From the NCBI GenBank assembly GCA_012513005.1, contig JAAZCZ010000058.1, positions 1 through 6,889 on the forward strand: a stretch of DNA of 6,889 nt, written 5' to 3'. Below are positions 5,638 to 6,889 of this stretch, piece after piece. The notes beneath the pieces are model-generated. The model ran no database searches, was not told where the DNA came from, and was given only the letters and a program-made list of their open reading frames with translations. Every line of letters starts with the position of its first letter. Position 1 is the first letter of the stretch. Origin of the DNA: Oscillospiraceae bacterium. Lineage in GTDB: Bacteria > Bacillota > Clostridia > Oscillospirales > Oscillospiraceae. The translations under genes and the position numbers were made by a program.

Positions 5638-6889
5638 TAAATACAGAGTACACGAGGTGGCAAAGGATTTTGAATCAACATCCAGGGCTATTTCGGATAT
5701 TCTCGAAAAGTATGATGAAAGACCGAAAAACCACATGAAAGCCCTAAATGATGATGAGCTTTCTATCATATTCGAATACCTCACACAGCAAAATATGTGT
5801 GAGAGCCTTGACGAGCTTCTAAAGGTCAGCGTTCCGGAAAAACCCGAGAAGGCATCCGAAGCAAAAGAAGCCAAAGAAAAGAAACCTACTGCGGAGGACA
5901 AAAAGACGGAGAGCGAAAAGGCAAAGAAGACCCTAAAAGCCGATAAACCTGAAAAGACGGCAGAGGGCAAGAATAAAGAGCAGACTGCCGATGTTAAAAG
6001 TGCTGATAAAACTCAGGCAAAGCCCAAGTCAAGACCCGAAAAGCAGGGCGGACAGGTTCACAGAGTGCCGGAGCGCCGTGTAATAGACACACGCAGCGGC
6101 AGCAGCGTCAACCTGCGCAAGTACGACGAGAAGTTCGACAGAATGGCAGGCGGCAGGAGCGACTCCTATAAGAGCGGTCGCGAGAAAGTGCCCAGCAAGC
6201 AGAAACAGCGCCAGCAGCAGGCAGCTGCCAGCGCAAAAAGGCGTGCCGAAGAGAGGGAGCGCATGCAGAAATTGCAGTTTGAAATAGCAAAGAAACAGCA
6301 GCTCACCGTCAGCATTCCCGATGCTATCGGAGTGGGTGAATTAGCTTCCCGCATGAAGAAGACAGGCTCAGAGGTAGTAAAGGCACTTATTAAAAACGGC
6401 GTCATGGCGTCACTTTCAGATATAATCGATTTTGACACAGCAGCCTTAGTTGCTATGGAACTCGGTCGCAAGGTAAAAAGAGAGACAATAGTAACCGTTG
6501 AGGAGAGGCTAATAGACGACACAGAGGACAAAGATGAGGATCTCACCCCGCGCGCACCCGTCGTTGTCGTCATGGGACACGTTGACCACGGTAAAACAAG
6601 CCTATTAGACCGCGTCAGAAGAGCCAATGTGGCAGCCGGCGAGGCAGGCGGAATTACCCAGCACATAGGCGCCTACACAGTGAATGTAAACGGCAGCTCC
6701 ATAACCTTCCTAGACACCCCGGGACATGAAGCCTTCACATCAATGCGCGCCCGCGGAGCTAAGATAACAGACATAGCAATACTTGTTGTCGCGGCGAATG
6801 ACGGCATCATGCCCCAGACAATTGAGTCAATAAACCACGCCAAGGCAGCGGAAATTCCCATTGTCGTGGCAATAAACAAGATAGATGTA
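5627..6889 (+). CDS. infB: Translation initiation factor IF-2 (3'-truncated by window edge)
   Basis: GTPase that places formyl-Met-tRNA on the 30S subunit and promotes 50S joining. The 421 codons present run to the edge without a stop. An IF2_N-type domain occupies about residues 4-60 (YRVHEVAKDFESTSRAISDI). A Lys/Glu/Ala-rich, probably disordered linker spans about 70-148. A conserved-looking block RRVIDTRSGSSVNLRKYDEK is at 150-169, followed by a Gln/Arg-rich coiled segment to about 223. A second IF2_N domain follows at about 224-300 (LTVSIPDAIGVGELA). The GTPase domain shows G1 GHVDHGKT (317-324), G2 GGITQHIG (341-348), G3 DTPGHE (363-368) and G4 NKID (417-420). The rest of the G domain and the initiator-tRNA-binding domains lie beyond the window. 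The start is fixed by a strong Shine-Dalgarno and overlaps the L7Ae-like gene by 11 bases. Confidence 0.98.
   Translation, partial: MAFSKYRVHEVAKDFESTSRAISDILEKYDERPKNHMKALNDDELSIIFEYLTQQNMCESLDELLKVSVPEKPEKASEAKEAKEKKPTAEDKKTESEKAKKTLKADKPEKTAEGKNKEQTADVKSADKTQAKPKSRPEKQGGQVHRVPERRVIDTRSGSSVNLRKYDEKFDRMAGGRSDSYKSGREKVPSKQKQRQQQAAASAKRRAEERERMQKLQFEIAKKQQLTVSIPDAIGVGELASRMKKTGSEVVKALIKNGVMASLSDIIDFDTAALVAMELGRKVKRETIVTVEERLIDDTEDKDEDLTPRAPVVVVMGHVDHGKTSLLDRVRRANVAAGEAGGITQHIGAYTVNVNGSSITFLDTPGHEAFTSMRARGAKITDIAILVVAANDGIMPQTIESINHAKAAEIPIVVAINKIDV

Noticed and set aside
5827..6070. Lys/Glu/Ala-rich stretch in infB as a repeat element or foreign insertion
   Set aside because: IF2 proteins normally have a charged, low-complexity linker here. 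The frame is intact and flanked by conserved IF2 domains.
6166..6666. Antisense open frame (166 codons) opposite infB
   Set aside because: It is Ser/Leu-rich shadow sequence opposite the IF2 linker and G domain. The + strand frame carries unmistakable IF2 motifs.

Overview
This window is a housekeeping transcription/translation region of a bacterial chromosome, entirely on the + strand. It holds the 3' end of rpoC (RNA polymerase beta'), a 176-base intergenic region with two hairpins, then rimP, nusA, ylxR (rnpM), a YlxQ-type L7Ae-family gene and the 5' part of infB (IF2), which runs off the right edge. Both edge genes are cut by the window, not visibly broken.

The organism is most likely a Gram-positive anaerobe of class Clostridia, perhaps near Oscillospirales/Ruminococcaceae. 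This is an inference from several points. NusA ends after its second KH domain, without the extra C-terminal repeats of proteobacteria. Beta' lacks the large trigger-loop insertion of enterobacteria. The nusA-ylxR-ylxQ-infB order is the Bacillota one. The IF2 N-terminus and the segment around RRVIDTRSGSSVNL resemble clostridial IF2 as I remember it. Base composition is roughly balanced, with frequent A-ending codons (ATA, AGA, CTA, GCA, ACA). No sequence search was possible.

Layout: 1-3214 is rpoC (C-terminal ~1,070 residues). 3215-3390 has a GC-rich 13-bp hairpin without a U-tract just after the rpoC stop, then an intrinsic terminator (8-bp stem plus U-run) 46 bases before rimP; possible promoters are weak. 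3391-6889 is a tight operon with gaps of 11, 30 and about 22 bases (or a 8-base overlap if the L7Ae-family gene starts upstream, see below) and an 11-base overlap into infB. Its products act on RNA and ribosomes: RimP matures the 30S subunit, NusA controls pausing and termination, YlxR/RnpM modulates RNase P, the L7Ae-like protein binds RNA, and IF2 recruits initiator tRNA.

I see no mobile element, CRISPR array, tRNA, rRNA or undescribed multi-gene system. The points most worth a second look are local: the L7Ae-family gene has its conserved N-terminal helix encoded upstream of its first ATG with no ordinary start codon available; beta' carries an extra segment of about 45 residues; rpoC is followed directly by the rimP-nusA operon instead of the usual ribosomal-protein genes; and the intergenic terminator could be an attenuator.
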